This document shows positions 1 to 7,974 of a stretch of DNA of 64,000 nucleotides, piece after piece. Made by a program: the position numbers and the translations under genes. A model generated the notes under the pieces. That model worked only from the letters and a program-made list of their open reading frames with translations, ran no database searches and was not told where the DNA came from. This DNA comes from Pseudothauera nasutitermitis (GTDB lineage Bacteria; Pseudomonadota; Gammaproteobacteria; Burkholderiales; Rhodocyclaceae): positions 1 through 64,000 of the forward strand of contig NZ_SSOC01000002.1 in the NCBI RefSeq assembly GCF_004801295.1, in the 5' to 3' direction. The stretch's first letter is position 1; each line of letters starts with the position of its first letter.

Positions 1-23
1 TCACGCGCGCGCCGGCGCAGCCG

Positions 24-2501
24 ATGGGCCGCGACAGCCGGGGCCGGTTCGTGCGCGGCGCTGCTGCTGCCCGGCCTGCCGCCGGCGGCGGGCGCGGTGC
101 TGAAGCCGGCGGCCCGGCCGATGGCGACCGCGACGGCCAGGACGAAAGTGCGCTGCGCTCCCTGGGCGACCGCATCGTGGGCGCGTTCAAGGAGTCGGGC
201 GCCGGCCTGGAGGAAGCCGACCCGACGGTCAAGGCGTTCAACGAGGTGGCCCAGCCGATGGCGCGGGGCTACGAGCTGCTGACCGGCGGCGACAGCCAGA
301 AGAAGCAGGAAGGCTGGCTGCGCCGCATCTACGGCTCGCTGACCGGCTTCAGGAAGGACGAGGGCCTGTTCAACAAGGTAGCCGCCAAGCGGTTGAAGGC
401 CATCGAGGAAAAGCCCGTTGCCGAGGCCGGCGGCGGTGGCGGCCTGTTCGGCGGGCTGCTTGGAATGCTGGGTGGCCTGCTGAAGCGGATTCCGGGCGTC
501 GGTGCGCTGGCTGCCGGCGCTGGCGGGCTGCTCGCGCGCGGCGGTGGGTTGCTGGCCGGGGCTGGCCGGATGGCCGCCGGCGCTGGGCGCGGCCTGCTGG
601 GCCTGGGCCGTGGCGCGCTGCGCCGCATTCCGATCATCGGCGCGCTGCTGGGCGGCATCGGGGCGGCTACCGACATCTACGACTCGGAGACGGACGACAC
701 CCTGACCCGGCGCGAGAAAGACCAGCGCACCGGGAAGGCGGTGGGCGGCCTAGCCGGGACGATGGGCGGCATGTTCGCCGGCGCGAAGCTCGGCGCGATG
801 GTGGGGGCCTTCGCCGGCCCGGTGGGCGCGGCCATTGGTGGCGCCATCGGCGGCGCGGCGGGCCTGTTCTTCGGCGACCAGGCCGGCCAGATCATCGGGA
901 CGACTGTGGGAGGCTGGGTGTCCGACCTGCGCGACGCCGACATCCCCGGAAAGATCGCGGCGGCTTGGGATACCGCTGTGGCCTTCGTCAAAGACGGATG
1001 GCAGGAAGTCAAGGGTGCGGCCCTGGGTGTCTGGGAATCGGTGAAATCCGGCTGGGCGGACATGACGGATTCCCTGAAGTCGGCTTGGGATGGCGCGCTC
1101 GCAAAGCTGGAGGCTGGCTGGCAGTCGGTGAAGGACGCCGGCAACCAGGTGGCGGAATGGGCTGGCGTGCAGGCTGACAGTGCCAACGACTTCATCAAGG
1201 ACAAGACGGGCATCGACATCAAGGGCGGCGCTTCGCAGGCGTGGTCTTACGTGAGCGACGCAGCGACTACCGCAGGTGATGCCGTAGTCGGGGCCGGCCG
1301 GGTCGTCGTCGATAAGGCAATAGAAATCAAGGACAAGGCCGTAGAGCTTGGCGCGCAGGCTGCCGATGCTGTCGGGCGCGGCGCGAGCTGGGCGGCCGAG
1401 AACACGACCGTCGGGCGCGGCGCGGTCAAGGCATGGGAAGGTGCGAAGGCGGCCGGAAACTGGGTGCTGGGCCAAACGAGCAAGGTGTTCGAGTCCGGCA
1501 AGGGTGGAGCTGGCACGGTTTCCAGCGGCAAGGGGGACTTTGGTGGTGCCTCCTATGGCACCTATCAGCTTTCCTCGGCGGCCGGCACGCTCCAGAAGTT
1601 CCTCTCGTCGAGCAAGTACGGCGAGCAGTTCGCCGGACTCAAGCCGGGCACGCCGGAGTTCGATGCGAAATGGAAGGCGCTGGCGAACAGCGACCCGTCG
1701 TTCGGTGACGCGCAGCACTCGTTCATCCAGGCGTCGCACTACGACCCGGCCATGTCGGGCCTGAAGGATGCTGGCATTGACCTGTCGCAGCGCGGCGCCG
1801 CCGTGCAGGATGCCATCTGGTCGTCGTCCGTGCAGTTCGGGGCAGGGAACGCGAAGCGGGGAACCGGCGCCATCGGTATGTTCCAGAAGGCTCTGGCCGG
1901 ACGTGACGTTGCCACGATGAGCGACCAGGACATTGTGGCGGCGGTTCAAGACTACAAGATCGCCAACAACGACAAGCTCTTTGCCAGCTCGTCGGCAGCA
2001 GTCCGCGCCGGCACGGCCAAGCGCGCCGTGGCCGAGAAGGAGCGCCTGCTTGCTCTGGCTGGCGAGCAGACCGCGCCGGTTGTCGGCGGCGCACCCGCGC
2101 AGCCCGGCGCTCCGGAGGGTTCGCCGAGCGTGCAGGCTGTGGTCCAGGCCACGCCGCAGAACCCGGCCAGTGCCCAGCAGCCGGCACCGCCGCGCGCTGC
2201 TGCCGCGCCGGAGGGTGTCACCGCGCCCGCCGCGCCGGCGCTGGCCCAGGTTTCCGCGCCGGCCGCCCCGGTTGGCATCGTGGCGCCGGCCGCGCCCGTG
2301 GTGGCCGCCGTGAGCGTACCGACCGTGCCGGCGGCGCCCGTGGTGCCCCCCATCGCCGACGCGCCGCCCGTGGCCGTGCCGATGGCCGGGGCCGATGCGC
2401 GCAAGCCCGTTGCCGTCGTGGCGCAGCCGTCCGAGGTGGGCCAAGACCTGCGCGAGCGGGGTATCGCGCACATTGCCACGGGAGGCTTGGGGGGCGCGTA
2501 G
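24..2501 (+). CDS. Phage tail protein with C-terminal VgrG3-like peptidoglycan-hydrolase domain (5' end uncertain)
   Basis: About 825 residues. The frame stays open to the window edge upstream of the ATG at 24, so the true start may lie outside. The first 60 residues are low-complexity Gly/Ala/Arg. Residues about 140-310 are Gly/Ala-rich hydrophobic stretches of the kind seen in tape-measure proteins. Residues about 500-680 contain GGASYGTYQLSS, FIQASHYDP and AVQDAIWSSSVQFG, which I recognise from the C-terminal lytic domain of T6SS VgrG3-like spikes and phage tail-tip proteins. The last 120 residues are an Ala/Pro/Val-rich tail. Inferred role: tape measure or tail-tip component that locally opens the cell wall during DNA entry. 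Position just before the baseplate genes fits. The catalytic residues were not verified. Confidence 0.7.
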   Translation: MGRDSRGRFVRGAAAARPAAGGGRGAEAGGPADGDRDGQDESALRSLGDRIVGAFKESGAGLEEADPTVKAFNEVAQPMARGYELLTGGDSQKKQEGWLRRIYGSLTGFRKDEGLFNKVAAKRLKAIEEKPVAEAGGGGGLFGGLLGMLGGLLKRIPGVGALAAGAGGLLARGGGLLAGAGRMAAGAGRGLLGLGRGALRRIPIIGALLGGIGAATDIYDSETDDTLTRREKDQRTGKAVGGLAGTMGGMFAGAKLGAMVGAFAGPVGAAIGGAIGGAAGLFFGDQAGQIIGTTVGGWVSDLRDADIPGKIAAAWDTAVAFVKDGWQEVKGAALGVWESVKSGWADMTDSLKSAWDGALAKLEAGWQSVKDAGNQVAEWAGVQADSANDFIKDKTGIDIKGGASQAWSYVSDAATTAGDAVVGAGRVVVDKAIEIKDKAVELGAQAADAVGRGASWAAENTTVGRGAVKAWEGAKAAGNWVLGQTSKVFESGKGGAGTVSSGKGDFGGASYGTYQLSSAAGTLQKFLSSSKYGEQFAGLKPGTPEFDAKWKALANSDPSFGDAQHSFIQASHYDPAMSGLKDAGIDLSQRGAAVQDAIWSSSVQFGAGNAKRGTGAIGMFQKALAGRDVATMSDQDIVAAVQDYKIANNDKLFASSSAAVRAGTAKRAVAEKERLLALAGEQTAPVVGGAPAQPGAPEGSPSVQAVVQATPQNPASAQQPAPPRAAAAPEGVTAPAAPALAQVSAPAAPVGIVAPAAPVVAAVSVPTVPAAPVVPPIADAPPVAVPMAGADARKPVAVVAQPSEVGQDLRERGIAHIATGGLGGA

Positions 2502-2607
2502 CGGGCGTGCCGGCCCTGAAGGTTTCCGAAAAGGCCGCACGAAGGTTCCCGAAACCATCGGAAAACGGGCCGTTGCCTGTCGTTCCTTGAGCGTCATGAT
2601 TTCTGGC

Positions 2608-2898
2608 ATGGCGACGATCACTGGAAACGACATTCAAGGCATGGTGCGCCACTGGCTCAATACGCCGGTGGGGGGCTACCTCGGCTCGGACTATGGGCAG
2701 GACACGAAATCCTTGCTCCAGCGCCCGCACGCCGACGGTGCGCCCGATTCGTTCCTGCGCAAGATGCGCGGCGACGTGCCTGTGCTTCAGGCCCTGCCGA
2801 CCGGCTCGCTGAACCTCTACGGCGTTCCCTCGCTGCCTGACCGCCTTGACCTGATCGTGGAAGTCGCCGGCCAGACCATCGAAGTGACGGGGGGATGA
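2608..2898 (+). CDS. Small phage baseplate/tail protein, function unknown
   Basis: About 96 residues starting MATITGNDIQ. An in-frame ATG at 2596 is an alternative start and neither has a strong ribosome binding site. The protein has no signal peptide or membrane segment. Its C-terminal half is rich in short hydrophobic strands, as expected for a small beta-rich baseplate component. The stop lies 1 nt before the GTG start of the baseplate J-like gene, so the two are probably translationally coupled. The functional assignment rests on position only; I do not recognise the family with certainty. Confidence 0.6.
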   Translation: MATITGNDIQGMVRHWLNTPVGGYLGSDYGQDTKSLLQRPHADGAPDSFLRKMRGDVPVLQALPTGSLNLYGVPSLPDRLDLIVEVAGQTIEVTGG

Positions 2899-2899
2899 C

Positions 2900-4396
2900 G
2901 TGCTGACCAAGGCCGATTACCAGCGGGCCATCCGCGATTCGATTGCTTCCTACCCGACCATCGCCCCTCTGTACCAGGCGGGCGACCCGCGCATCATGCA
3001 GCACCTGGACGCGATGGCAACCATGCTGGCGATGTTCTCGGCGCAGGTGGATGCGGCTCACGCGGAGCCGTTCGAGAAGACCCGCGACGCGACCGTGCTG
3101 GCGGATGCCGCCATGCGCGGCATCGTGCGCAAGGGCAAGTCCGCGCGTGTGCGCGTGCGGGCCATCAACACCAGCTCCAGCGCCTTCACGGTGGAGTCCG
3201 GCCGCACGCTGCTGGATTCGTCGGGCCTGCTGTGGCGCGTCGAGACGCCGGCTGCCGTGCCCGCCGGCGGCGAGGCCACGTTCGAGGCCAGCCAGGTGCG
3301 CTCCAGCACCATCACGCATACCGTGAGCGGCACCGAGCCGTTCTACGCCATCGAGGTTCCGGCGCCCGAGGACGACTCCTACCTGTGCGCCATCGCCGTC
3401 AGCGACGTGGATGGCGCCTTCGAGTACCGCGACCGCTACGTGAACACGGCGCCCGATGAGCGCGTGTTCCACGTCGAGGCGGACGACCGCCAGCGAACCT
3501 ACATCCGGTTCGGCTTCGACGGCGTGGTGGGCGTGCAGCCCAAGGACGGCGCGGAAATCACCCTGACGGTGTTCTACACCTCGGGCGAGGTCAGCCCGGC
3601 CTACGACAGCCCGTTCTCGTTCGAGTACCTGGGTTCGCCGGCCGAGTCCGCCATCGAGCTGCGCATGGACGCGCTGCTGATCGCCGGCCAGAACCCCATG
3701 CCCATGTCGGTGCTGCGCGACCTGGCGCGCTACCCGTCGGTGTACGACAACAACGCCGTGTTCCTGGGCGAGTTCGACTTCCTGGTGCGGCGCAACTTCC
3801 CGACCCTGCAATTCCTGTCCGTCTGGAACGAGTCGGCCGAGGAACAGGCGCGCGGCCCGGCCTTCGACAACATCAACGCGATCTTCGTGGCCTGCCTCTC
3901 CAGCGAGGGCGGCGAGGACGTGCTGATCGAGGACGACCCGGACGTGCCGGTGCCGCCGGTGGTGATCGCCGACGCCGACCTGACCGGGACGCAGCAGTCC
4001 ATCAAGGCGGCAATCCTGGCCGCCGACGACAGCTACCGCGTCCGCTTCTTCTCGCCCGTGCGCTCGAAAATCCGCATGACCATCAGCGCGCGGGTTTCCA
4101 CCTCCTACGTGGCGTCCGACGTGAAGCAGAAGATCATCGAGGCGCTGATGGCCGAGTTCGGCCCGTCCTCGGCGGCATCGCGGCGCGGCCGCCAGCGCCC
4201 GCTGTACCAGCGCGTCTATGCGCTGCTGCGCCAGAAGGTGCCAGCCTTGTCCGACGGCGAGGCCGACCTGACCGTGGGCATCGTGGAGCCGGCCTCGCTG
4301 CTGGCCCGGCCCGAGATGTGGCGCTATCTGGACACCGACACCCTGAGCGTCACCGTGGAGACGGTGAATATCGTCACGCCTTCCTGGGGCGGGTAA
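2900..4396 (+). CDS. Baseplate J-like protein
   Basis: 498 residues with a GTG start right after the preceding stop. The N-terminal part carries helical segments and a KTRDATVLADAAMRG region, then a beta-rich middle containing YIRFGFDGVVGVQPKDGAE, which resembles the conserved core of gpJ/gp6-type baseplate wedge proteins. The C-terminal part has the typical alternation of charged helices and strands (ISARVSTSYVASDVKQKIIE). The family forms the ring of the baseplate periphery in contractile-tailed phages. Its place directly upstream of a gpI-like gene matches the J-I order of P2- and Mu-like tails. Family assignment is good; exact subfamily is not determined. Confidence 0.75.
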   Translation: MLTKADYQRAIRDSIASYPTIAPLYQAGDPRIMQHLDAMATMLAMFSAQVDAAHAEPFEKTRDATVLADAAMRGIVRKGKSARVRVRAINTSSSAFTVESGRTLLDSSGLLWRVETPAAVPAGGEATFEASQVRSSTITHTVSGTEPFYAIEVPAPEDDSYLCAIAVSDVDGAFEYRDRYVNTAPDERVFHVEADDRQRTYIRFGFDGVVGVQPKDGAEITLTVFYTSGEVSPAYDSPFSFEYLGSPAESAIELRMDALLIAGQNPMPMSVLRDLARYPSVYDNNAVFLGEFDFLVRRNFPTLQFLSVWNESAEEQARGPAFDNINAIFVACLSSEGGEDVLIEDDPDVPVPPVVIADADLTGTQQSIKAAILAADDSYRVRFFSPVRSKIRMTISARVSTSYVASDVKQKIIEALMAEFGPSSAASRRGRQRPLYQRVYALLRQKVPALSDGEADLTVGIVEPASLLARPEMWRYLDTDTLSVTVETVNIVTPSWGG

Positions 4397-4399
4397 GCC

Positions 4400-6055
4400 A
4401 TGCCCCTGGATTTCTCGAACGCCCAGCTCCCGCGCCTGCTGCCGCTGGAGAACAGCTACACCGAAAACGAGGTCGAGGCCGACCTGAAGCAGTTGTTTCT
4501 CGACCTGTTCGACTCGACCCTGGCCGCCGACACCTTCGACGTGAATGTGCTGGGCGCGGCGCACCTGGGCAGCTTTGACTTGGTGCGCAAGGCGGTCAAT
4601 GCCGACGGCCTGGTGCTGATGCAGGGCGACCGCGAGGAAGCCGCCACCCGCTACCTGTACCGGGCCTGGAAGTCGGGCGACGTGCAGGGGCGCGGGCTGC
4701 ACTTCCTGCGCACCTACCTCCAGATGCTGTTCCCGAACCTGTGCCAGGTCGATCAGCTCTGGCACGACAAGGCGCTGCCGTACCCGACCGGCCTTTATCC
4801 CTCGACGCCGCGCTTTTCGTGGTGGCTGCACCAGATCGGCGAACCCGGCCTGAAGTTGGACGGCACCTGGGGCATCGGCCGGCGCATCCTGAACGCCGAC
4901 GAGAGCCGCGCCGACCGGCCCATCGACACCGACCAGATGTACCTGACCAGCCGGGTCGAAATCGTGCTGGACTTCAGTGTGAATGTGCGCTCGATAGCGA
5001 GCCTCATGCACATCATCCGCTCGGTGATTCCCGCGCGCCTGCTGCCGGTGTTCCGCTTCTGGCTGAACTTCGTCCTGTACGTCGAAATCCTGGCATCGTC
5101 CAAGCTGCTGATGCAGAAGAACTCGCGGATGCGCTACCCCTGGTGCGGGCGCGTGATCGGCGATTCCACCGATGTGCGCTGGAAGCTGGGCAAGGATGGC
5201 GTGCTGGTCAAGCTGCCGCAGCCCTTCGGGTCGTTCCGCCTGGGCGAGGCGCGCGGCGGCAAGTCCGTGTGGCACCTGAAGGGCTGCCGCATCCAGAGTT
5301 CGGCCCTGCTGGAGAGCAAGGCCAGCGCGATCATCTATCGGCTGCCAAAGGTGGGCGAGGCCGACCGGCGGCTGGACGGCACCTGGCGGCTTGGCGGCCG
5401 CTCGCTGTACGTCGGCAGCCGTGCGGCCATGCAGAAGCGCATCGAGATGGCGGCGCCGGCCAGCCTGGTGACGACGTTCCACGACAAGCACCAGATCAAG
5501 TACCCGGCCACGCCGGCGCGCCTGGGCAGCACGGCCCGCCTGGCGCCGTGGCGCCGCCTGGACGGCCGCTGGCGCGTGGGCGAGAAGTCCGTGCGCCGGC
5601 CCTTCGGTTTCGCCATCGAGCGCGACGAGGCTTTCCTGGCCGACGGCTCCCTGGGTATGACTTCGACGGCGAATGCCTGGGCCATCCCCGAGCGCCTGGC
5701 GCGGCCCGCCGCCACGAAGCTCAAGGGCACCTCGCGCAAGCTCAACGGTACGTGGTTCCTGGGCGCGGAGAACCGCATTGGGCGCTTCCCCCTGGACGGC
5801 CGGCGCCTGCGCGCCATGCAGATGACCCAGTACCCGCGCATCGGGCACTTCGCCATCGCGGCAGACATCCCTGGCGACGTGGAATACGCCTCGGGCGACG
5901 TGCGCCGCCTGCGCCTCGATGGCGCCTGGCGCATCGGCGGCCCGGCCGCGCCGGAGTTCAAGCTGGAGGTGTTCAAGGTGCCGGGTGGGCCGGGCTACGA
6001 GCCGGAGCCGCTGGCCGACCTGGACGCCTCTGTACTGCCTGACGGCCTGGAATGA
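4400..6055 (+). CDS. gpI-like phage tail protein with repeated LDGxWxxG motifs
   Basis: 551 residues. The N-terminal 230 residues, including VIPARLLPVFRFW near residue 209, look like tail protein I-type baseplate proteins that attach fibres. The rest is built from degenerate repeats with an LDGTWxxG-like core near residues 152, 324, 386, 447 and 505 (LDGTWGIG, LDGTWRLG, LDGRWRVG, LNGTWFLG, LDGAWRIG), plus a weaker copy near 260. This suggests a repetitive beta-structured shaft or fibre-docking module. It starts 3 nt after the J-like gene. Its stop is at 6053-6055, but protein-like sequence continues in another frame to 6170 (see separate entry), so the C-terminus may be disturbed. Confidence 0.7.
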   Translation: MPLDFSNAQLPRLLPLENSYTENEVEADLKQLFLDLFDSTLAADTFDVNVLGAAHLGSFDLVRKAVNADGLVLMQGDREEAATRYLYRAWKSGDVQGRGLHFLRTYLQMLFPNLCQVDQLWHDKALPYPTGLYPSTPRFSWWLHQIGEPGLKLDGTWGIGRRILNADESRADRPIDTDQMYLTSRVEIVLDFSVNVRSIASLMHIIRSVIPARLLPVFRFWLNFVLYVEILASSKLLMQKNSRMRYPWCGRVIGDSTDVRWKLGKDGVLVKLPQPFGSFRLGEARGGKSVWHLKGCRIQSSALLESKASAIIYRLPKVGEADRRLDGTWRLGGRSLYVGSRAAMQKRIEMAAPASLVTTFHDKHQIKYPATPARLGSTARLAPWRRLDGRWRVGEKSVRRPFGFAIERDEAFLADGSLGMTSTANAWAIPERLARPAATKLKGTSRKLNGTWFLGAENRIGRFPLDGRRLRAMQMTQYPRIGHFAIAADIPGDVEYASGDVRRLRLDGAWRIGGPAAPEFKLEVFKVPGGPGYEPEPLADLDASVLPDGLE

Positions 6056-6170
6056 CGAGGAAACCGGGAACCTGCGCGACTCGACCAAGGGCGATTTCTC
6101 GGTGGCGGGCGGCACCTACCGGCGCTGGCACGTCGCGCCGTCCTGCCGGGCCGCCATCACCCAGGGCTGA
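6039..6170 (+). CDS. Possible small phage ORF, or out-of-frame C-terminal extension of the upstream tail protein
   Basis: In the frame that ends at the TGA of 6168-6170 the DNA encodes about 43 residues with a convincing composition (TAWNDEETGNLRDSTKGDFS followed by a Gly/Tyr/Arg/Trp stretch). It overlaps the end of the preceding tail gene by 17 nt. No ATG, GTG or TTG lies at the right place; the first plausible codon is CTG at 6039. Two readings are open: a separate small protein with a non-standard start, or a frameshift (programmed or mutational) that removed a C-terminal extension of the tail protein. Confidence 0.35.
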   Translation: MTAWNDEETGNLRDSTKGDFSVAGGTYRRWHVAPSCRAAITQG

Positions 6171-6281
6171 CCGTCTCCGCCCGGCGGGCCGTTGTGGGCC
6201 GTCTGGATTCGGAAAAAGCCGCCAAGCCGGGGTGTTCCTGGCAACCAGAATGGCCGGCATCACGTTCATAGGAGGGCTGAC

Positions 6282-6662
6282 ATGGCTGAAGCCGTCGTCG
6301 TCAACACTTACCGCCAGCGCATCGCGGCCCGCATGGCCGGCGGCGCGCAGCTCGCGCCTGTCGCCTACATGGCCTTCGGCGATGGTGGGCACAACGCCGA
6401 CCTGACGCCGAAAGCCCCGTCCGCCAGCGCGACCGCGCTCAACCACGAAATCCTGCGCAAGCCCCTCGCGGCGATCACGCAGGAAGACCTGTATTCGGTG
6501 ACTGGCAAGGGCGCGGTCGAGGCCAATGAGGTTGTCGGCGCCGGAATCTCCGAGGCGGCCCTCATCGACGCCAACGGGCAGCTTGTCGGCCTGAAGACGT
6601 TTGCTCCGAAGTTCAAGGAGAACGACGAGCGTTACGAAATCAGCATCAAGCTGCGCTTCTGA
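6282..6662 (+). CDS. Phage tail-collar/tail-fibre-associated protein
   Basis: 126 residues, ATG at 6282 with a strong AGGAGGG ribosome binding site at about 6270-6276. The N-terminus (TYRQRIAARMAGGAQLAPVAYMAFG) resembles the conserved beginning of gpH-like tail-collar fibre proteins, which bind the baseplate. There is no long fibre region, so this is probably a short adaptor rather than a complete fibre. It is followed after 14 nt by another fibre-region gene with its own ribosome binding site. The assignment is from sequence style and position and could be a related structural family. Confidence 0.6.
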   Translation: MAEAVVVNTYRQRIAARMAGGAQLAPVAYMAFGDGGHNADLTPKAPSASATALNHEILRKPLAAITQEDLYSVTGKGAVEANEVVGAGISEAALIDANGQLVGLKTFAPKFKENDERYEISIKLRF

Positions 6663-6676
6663 AAGGAGTTTCCACA

Positions 6677-7594
6677 ATGGCACTGCCCCATCCCAACATT
6701 TCCCCGATTCCCAACAACGAGCCGGATGCCGTCCCGTCGCTGTGGAACACCCGCTACCAGGAAATCGACGAGAACTTCGCCGATCACGAAACGCGCGTGG
6801 CGGCCCGCGAAACCGAGCTGAACAACGCCCGTGGCGGCAAGGCCAACCTGGCCGCCCGCCTGACCGAGATGGACTCGAACATCGGCGCGACCTCGGTGGA
6901 CATGCAGAACGCCACGGCCGCCGCGCTGAAGTTCGCGCTCGACCAGGCCGCGCTGGCGAACTACGGCGTGCGCGCGTTGCGCGAACAGGCCCAGCAGGAG
7001 GGCGTCGTCACGATCAAGAACCGGGGTGTCGTCAAGGGCTGCTCGGTGTCGAAATCGACCACGGCGGCGCGCAACCTGAACATCGTCACCGGCGTGTGCT
7101 TCGCCAACGGCCGGGCCTATCCCGTGTCCGATGGCACCAATGCTGCCTCCGTGCCCAGCAACATCGGCTCCAGCTCCGTGGTGGTGTATGCCTACCTGTT
7201 CCAAGATGCGAACGGCCTGTGGCGCCTGGCGGTGACGCCCATCGGCACGACCGTTCCCGACGGCGCCATCACCATCTACAACCTGACCATCCCGGCGAAC
7301 TCGACCGATGCCACCGACCCGAACCTGACCGGCGTGGCGATGACGGACGTTCGCCGCGTCGAAGCGCAGTTCCCGCAACTGTTCGACAACCCGGCCGGCG
7401 CGTCGCCCGTCCTGCAAACGCTGGGTGCCAACGACTACGGCCTGTCCTTCGACGTGGTTTCCGCCGACGGCGCGCCCTGCGACAGCCGGCACATCGTCGT
7501 TGCCAGTCGCGCCACCAATGGATTCACCGTCCGTTTGGCGAGCGCGGCCGACAACGTGGTTCTGCGCTGGCGCGCCAGCAAGCTCAACAACTAG
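6677..7594 (+). CDS. Phage tail fibre-like structural protein
   Basis: 305 residues, ATG with an AAAGGAG site about 9 nt upstream. The N-terminal 100 residues are predicted helical, with a possible short coiled coil around ETELNNARGGKANLAARLTEMD. The remainder is beta-rich with Asn/Thr/Ser/Val content typical of fibre shafts and tips. It lies between a collar-type protein and the DGR target, suggesting it is part of the same fibre assembly that presents the variable receptor-binding protein. No enzymatic motif is visible. Confidence 0.6.
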   Translation: MALPHPNISPIPNNEPDAVPSLWNTRYQEIDENFADHETRVAARETELNNARGGKANLAARLTEMDSNIGATSVDMQNATAAALKFALDQAALANYGVRALREQAQQEGVVTIKNRGVVKGCSVSKSTTAARNLNIVTGVCFANGRAYPVSDGTNAASVPSNIGSSSVVVYAYLFQDANGLWRLAVTPIGTTVPDGAITIYNLTIPANSTDATDPNLTGVAMTDVRRVEAQFPQLFDNPAGASPVLQTLGANDYGLSFDVVSADGAPCDSRHIVVASRATNGFTVRLASAADNVVLRWRASKLNN

Positions 7595-7611
7595 GAAAGG
7601 AGCAATCCACC

Positions 7612-7932
7612 ATGCAAATCATCCTCAAGCAGGACGGCCAGCCCGTCGCCGACTTCTCGGTGTCGGGCGCCAATGTCACCGTCGCCGGCGTCGCCATCGA
7701 CTGCGCCGAGCGCCAGCAGGACATCGCCGTCTCGGTCGAAGTCCGCCAGAACATCGGCGGCCCCAGCGAAGGCGGCAACGGCGCCTACCTGGCGCAAATC
7801 GAGATTCCGGCACGCCGCTACGAGACGGTCACTGTCCCCGCCGAAGGCGAGGACGAACAGCCGACCGAGCTGCGCGAGCCGCTGCCGCTCGACCCGAACG
7901 CCGTCGTCGTCACGCTCTGGCCCACGGCCTAA
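7612..7932 (+). CDS. Small phage protein upstream of the DGR target, function unknown
   Basis: 106 residues from an ATG at 7612, with GGAAAGGAG at about 7594-7602 as ribosome binding site. The sequence is acidic and beta-rich, with no signal peptide, membrane segment or catalytic motif. It is followed 42 nt later by the target gene, which has its own AGGAG site. The position suggests a fibre or chaperone-like partner of the receptor-binding protein, but this is inference from neighbourhood only. Confidence 0.6.
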   Translation: MQIILKQDGQPVADFSVSGANVTVAGVAIDCAERQQDIAVSVEVRQNIGGPSEGGNGAYLAQIEIPARRYETVTVPAEGEDEQPTELREPLPLDPNAVVVTLWPTA

Positions 7933-7974
7933 GCGCGCGGCACCACCCCGACCGATTCATCAGGAGAAACCTAC

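Noticed and set aside
2657-6115. Long open frame on the minus strand opposite the tail genes
   Set aside because: It mirrors the codon structure of the plus-strand phage genes, is rich in Arg/His/Gly/Gln as expected of an antisense shadow in high-GC DNA, and has no recognisable motif.
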